A stretch of 64,000 nt of DNA from Enoplolaimus lenunculus (lineage: Eukaryota > Nematoda > Enoplea > Enoplida > Thoracostomopsidae), in NCBI GenBank assembly GCA_030248215.1, contig JASANG010001788.1, forward strand, positions 124,001-188,000, read 5' to 3'. Positions 60,839 to 64,000 of the stretch are shown in pieces. Made by a program: the position numbers and the translations under genes. Below the pieces are notes generated by a model. That model ran no database searches. It was not told where the DNA came from and saw only the letters and a program-made list of their open reading frames with translations. Numbering within the stretch: position 1 is the first letter of the stretch; each line of letters opens with the position of its first letter.

Positions 60839-61030
60839 GGTCCATGTATAGAACAGGGCCGGACCGTTTTTCGAAAGGGCTATAATAGAGTCAGTTTAAG
60901 CTTTAGACTAATTTTTTTGCTTAGGCTTAGGCTTTAGGCTTAGGCTTAGGAATAGGCTCATCCATACGCTTAGGCTTAGGCTTAGGAATATGCTTATACT
61001 ACTGTTCCGGTTCTGTTCTATACATGGGCC
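60839..61030. mobile_element. TTAGGC-bearing inverted-repeat element
   Basis: The best-preserved member of the family: ggtccatgtatagaacaggg at the left and ctgttctatacatgggcc at the right are inverted repeats of about 20 bp. The interior has gcttaggcttaggctttagg and gcttaggcttaggcttagga. Confidence 0.88.
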
Positions 61031-62502
61031 CATAAAGTAATGTTGCACGGCACTTAAAGTTCGGTTGCGTATGGATCAATTTAAAAAATTGGCAAGCAAG
61101 AAAGACACATTTTCTGACTCAGACTCTTTGAAAAACCCCAATTTTACACCCACTGGACTTTTGAAATTGGTGTTACCTTACAGCACAATACATAATTTTG
61201 CCTGGGCTCCGTCCAAGGCACGGGGGTTGCGGCGCTAAGCACTGCTTTGAATACAGCTTTGACACAAATGCATTCTTTGCTCCAAACACTTAGTTTTACG
61301 CATCACCATACTTTACTGACGGGCCTGTAGCCATCTTAACCTTTATAAGAAACAAACTGTTTTAGCAGGGGCGTGCGGTTGGAATAACAAGCTTACAAGA
61401 AGGGCTAATAACTTTCTATAGAGGGCAAAATTGTTCTATAACTGAACATATCTTCGAAAGTATAAAAGCGGCAACGTGCAAACCACGATTGTATGTATCT
61501 TGTTTCAACAAGTTATTTTCATGAGTAGAAAACAGGTGTTTTTGACACGCAAATTTGCAGCAGGACAGCATAAATTAAATTTTTGGATAACGTGGGGCAA
61601 ATGGTATTGTGTATGGTTGCGATTTGTTATACCAAATTCTAAATTATATATGATTCGCACCAAAATTATATTGATTGTTTTCCATTGTGATCCGCTATTT
61701 TGAGACAATTTTTAACAGAGTCCGGTGTCGTCCTGATCCATCAGGCAGCGTATAGAATCGTACACGAAATGCGCTACAGTGCCGGACCACACCGTATGCA
61801 AAGTTTGAAACCATTTGTCGTGCGGGCTGCACCCGTAGACAGTAAGCCAAGTATAGCGGCCGCCTATAATCAACCATGCATGGTTGTTGTTTGTGTCAAG
61901 CGTACCAAGCCACATATACTAACCATTTTGTTTTTGCCAACCGCGAATATTTATGGCATTGCTTCAAATGCTTTCACTTTTATAACCTCGGTGTGTCGGT
62001 TGTTTCCTGAGTTTTGTTGTCACAATTTTTGTTTTCTTTTTACGTTGTACCCCTATTGCGATAAACAATATTAAGGTTTTCAAATTGGAGAACTGATCGT
62101 TCTTAGACTAACCGAGCATAAGAATGCTTTTTAACTGTGTTCGATAAGGTTTACTTCTAAAATGGTTTTCCTTGTGGCACAGTGTTTTAGCATCCAAATT
62201 GCTGTGTATGGGATGTGTTTACGACATATATATTTATATATATAATATATTGTATATATAATATATACAACCCAGTTTGGCGCAACGTCCGACAAATATT
62301 CTTCCGGAGATATAAATACATGCACACTTGTATTTTACTGCTGTTGCGTGCTGTAATCTGGAGCTTTTCCTTTTAATTTTCTTTCGTTCAGTCATCGACG
62401 TCATCCGGTGACCAAATTGGCGAGAGGGTGGGCATTAATATATAAGATTCCGTTAAACATTTTGATGCAATGATTGATTTGTCATTACTGTTATTACATT
62501 TA
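61031..62502. other. Intergenic, no supported gene
   Basis: Several overlapping open frames at 61476-62074 on both strands, including a 67-codon minus-strand frame, look partly coding but have no consistent splice structure. A (TA) microsatellite lies at about 62224-62272. Confidence 0.35.
62224..62272. repeat. TA-rich microsatellite
   Basis: Runs of tatata and tataata. The flanking 20-mer tacgacatatatatttatat (62220) is shared with 54551, downstream of the first MscL gene. Confidence 0.8.
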
Positions 62503-62556
62503 GGTTAAATATAATATTTTATAATCTGTGTCATTCTTTAATTAAATACTTCCATT

Positions 62557-63069
62557 ATGGTTGTGAAAAAGATTCGTGAGAAAACATGCGGGTTATGCAC
62601 AGAATTCAAAGATTTCATCTCGCGTGGGAACGTAATGGACCTGGCGGTCGGCTTAATAATCGGAGCTGCGTTCAGCGCAATTGTTTCGTCGTTGGTTAAA
62701 GATATATTCAATCCAATCATATCGCTTGCTGGCGGTTCAGGGAATCTTGAAGAAAAATTTGCCGTTCTCAAGTACGGAAACGACGCGGATAAGGCGGCGA
62801 AAACACACTACTCAACACGAGAGCAAGCGGCAGAGGCTGGATCAATTACAATGAATTATGGTCGTTTTATTTCGACAATTATTAACTTTTTAACGGTTGC
62901 ATTAATTTTGTTTATTATCATCAAAATTGTATCGTTGTGCATGCCGAAAAAAGAACCGGAACCAGATACTGATTGGCCGTGTCCGAAATGCATGGAAGCC
63001 GTCAAAGATGGCGCCATACGATGCCCACATTGCAGCGCAGAGCCGATTACCAAAGCAAAAGATGTTTAA
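62557..63069 (+). CDS. mscL: MscL-type large-conductance mechanosensitive channel, copy B
   Basis: An intronless 170-residue frame from the ATG at 62557. It is closer to bacterial MscL than copy A. The N-terminal helix and TM1 read EFKDFISRGNVMDLAVGLII then GAAFSAIVSSLV, with the RGN motif, Asp28, pore-lining Leu29, Gly32 and Gly36 all at their conserved places (E. coli Leu19, Gly22 and Gly26 for the last three). The loop carries AGGSGNLEEKFAVLKYGND, and TM2 follows MNYGRFISTIINFLTVALIL. After a charged linker comes the zinc ribbon DWPCPKCMEAVKDGAIRCPHC. The length is near that of bacterial MscL (about 130-150 residues) plus the tail. An acceptor-like TTATTACATTTAG ends 54 bp upstream. The surroundings are eukaryotic repeats. 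The protein is roughly half identical to copy A, so the duplication is old or divergence has been rapid. I infer a tension-gated channel of horizontal origin. Confidence 0.93.
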   Translation: MVVKKIREKTCGLCTEFKDFISRGNVMDLAVGLIIGAAFSAIVSSLVKDIFNPIISLAGGSGNLEEKFAVLKYGNDADKAAKTHYSTREQAAEAGSITMNYGRFISTIINFLTVALILFIIIKIVSLCMPKKEPEPDTDWPCPKCMEAVKDGAIRCPHCSAEPITKAKDV

Positions 63070-64000
63070 AAGATTTCTTTTGTGGATTCAAACAAACATG
63101 TTCACAAATATGTGTAGCACCTATCGCCAGTTAATGATCGGTCTTGTACCTTGAGATACATTGAATTGTAAGCCTACAAATATGCTTCATATTTCGCTAC
63201 TAATTTTTCCAGACGTGTGAAATATCTGATTTGTAGCCGTGGTACTGTGATTGTTAGGAGGGGGTCGTTCACTGACTGGCAACAGGTGCTACACCCACTT
63301 CAGCGTATGACCCAAGATTTCTTGGTGATATTTTTTGGTTTGCTAAAAATAACAAATTAAATAGCTTTTGTAATAAAAGTGGAAACGATAATGCATTGTC
63401 TGAGATTAGATATAAACTTTGAAAAAGACGGCTTTGAAGCACGTTTTTCGAGTGTTTAATGTAGTTCCACATATTAATTGTACAGCACGTTAGCAAAAGA
63501 AAACGCTCATGAATTGTGTACCCTCAAATATTTTCACGACTACTGTCCAGTTTGATCAATATATCGTGTCCAATGATCCACCTAAAGTATTGTTGTCTCC
63601 CGACTCAATCAAGGGTTTTGATATTTGTTTTTTCTACGGACTGTAATTTGTTCTTTAACTACTCTATTCCAGCGTTGTTTTGCTGCTATATGAAATTTCG
63701 CCTATCCTGATTCTATTTTTTCACCATATTAACTATGTTCGACTAGATACAGACTCGTAAATTCAGTGTTGCAAGCTAAAAACTGATTTATGATTTTGAT
63801 TCAATAGTTTTCGCGAACATCATTTTTCTAAATTTTGAGACTGTTAAATAGCATATATACGTAGCTGATTAAGCTAACATTTCGGCTAAGATTACTGTAT
63901 ACAATGCTTTTGTTGTAATGGGGTCGATTTTTTTAAAAAATGTGCTTATTTCGTATTTCCAACGTGTCATGCCAATGTTTTCGTATATATGTTGTCGATG
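63070..64000. other. Intergenic, no supported gene
   Basis: AT-rich. The sequence near 63111-63135 (tgtagcacctatcgccag) and 63276-63296 (ggcaacaggtgctacac) are short inverted copies of a motif that also occurs at 42397 and 44970. Confidence 0.4.

Noticed and set aside
61695-62074. Overlapping open frames on both strands
   Set aside because: Three frames are open at once without a consistent donor or acceptor, and I could align none of them convincingly with the 51.3-52.0 kb exons.
1-64000. Bacterial contamination explaining the MscL genes
   Set aside because: No other bacterial gene, operon or ribosome-binding site is present; the flanks of both copies contain the same eukaryotic mobile-element families as the rest of the window.

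Overview
The window is eukaryotic and most likely from a nematode. Genes are split by introns with GT-AG borders and nematode-style TTTTCAG or TTTTAG acceptors. Several start codons sit just downstream of an acceptor-like site with no visible upstream coding exon, as expected for spliced-leader trans-splicing. Arrays of TTAGGC, the nematode telomere hexamer, occur inside dispersed repeats. The taxon is an inference; I cannot name a species.

Layout. From about 4.0 to 11.1 kb there is a plus-strand gene of at least eight exons and unknown function, with several transposon-like elements in its introns. From 12.8 to 18.0 kb a minus-strand gene encodes a long Ser/Asn/Gln-rich protein ending in one membrane segment. 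From 20.5 to 22.1 kb there are two exons of a minus-strand gene that may encode a lipid-transfer (SMP-like) domain. From 24.3 to 26.6 kb there is a small five-exon plus-strand gene. From 28.3 to 32.5 kb a complete five-exon gene encodes a 432-residue secreted orphan protein. Around 34.3 to 34.9 kb lie fragments of another gene. From 37.5 to 45.4 kb a five-exon gene encodes an approximately 1,799-residue secreted protein: a signal peptide, about 1,500 residues of disordered, polyglutamine-bearing sequence in a single 4.5 kb exon, a Cys-rich segment, and a C-terminal MBLAC1-type metallo-beta-lactamase domain. Weaker exon candidates lie at 22.7, 47.8-49.7, 51.3-52.0 and 57.7 kb.

The most unusual content is at 53.7 and 62.6 kb: two intronless genes for MscL, the large-conductance mechanosensitive channel of bacteria and some fungi, each with a C-terminal zinc-ribbon tail. 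They are diverged paralogues on the same strand inside a eukaryotic gene and repeat landscape. This suggests horizontal acquisition followed by duplication. One copy has altered pore residues.

The rest is AT-rich intergenic or intronic DNA crowded with non-autonomous inverted-repeat elements. These include a family carrying TTAGGC arrays, a foldback family built on GAGTCAAATTTGACTC-like sequence, a palindrome-rich 664 bp element, and tRNA-derived repeats. All exon structures were assembled by eye from splice signals and reading-frame phase, without transcript data.
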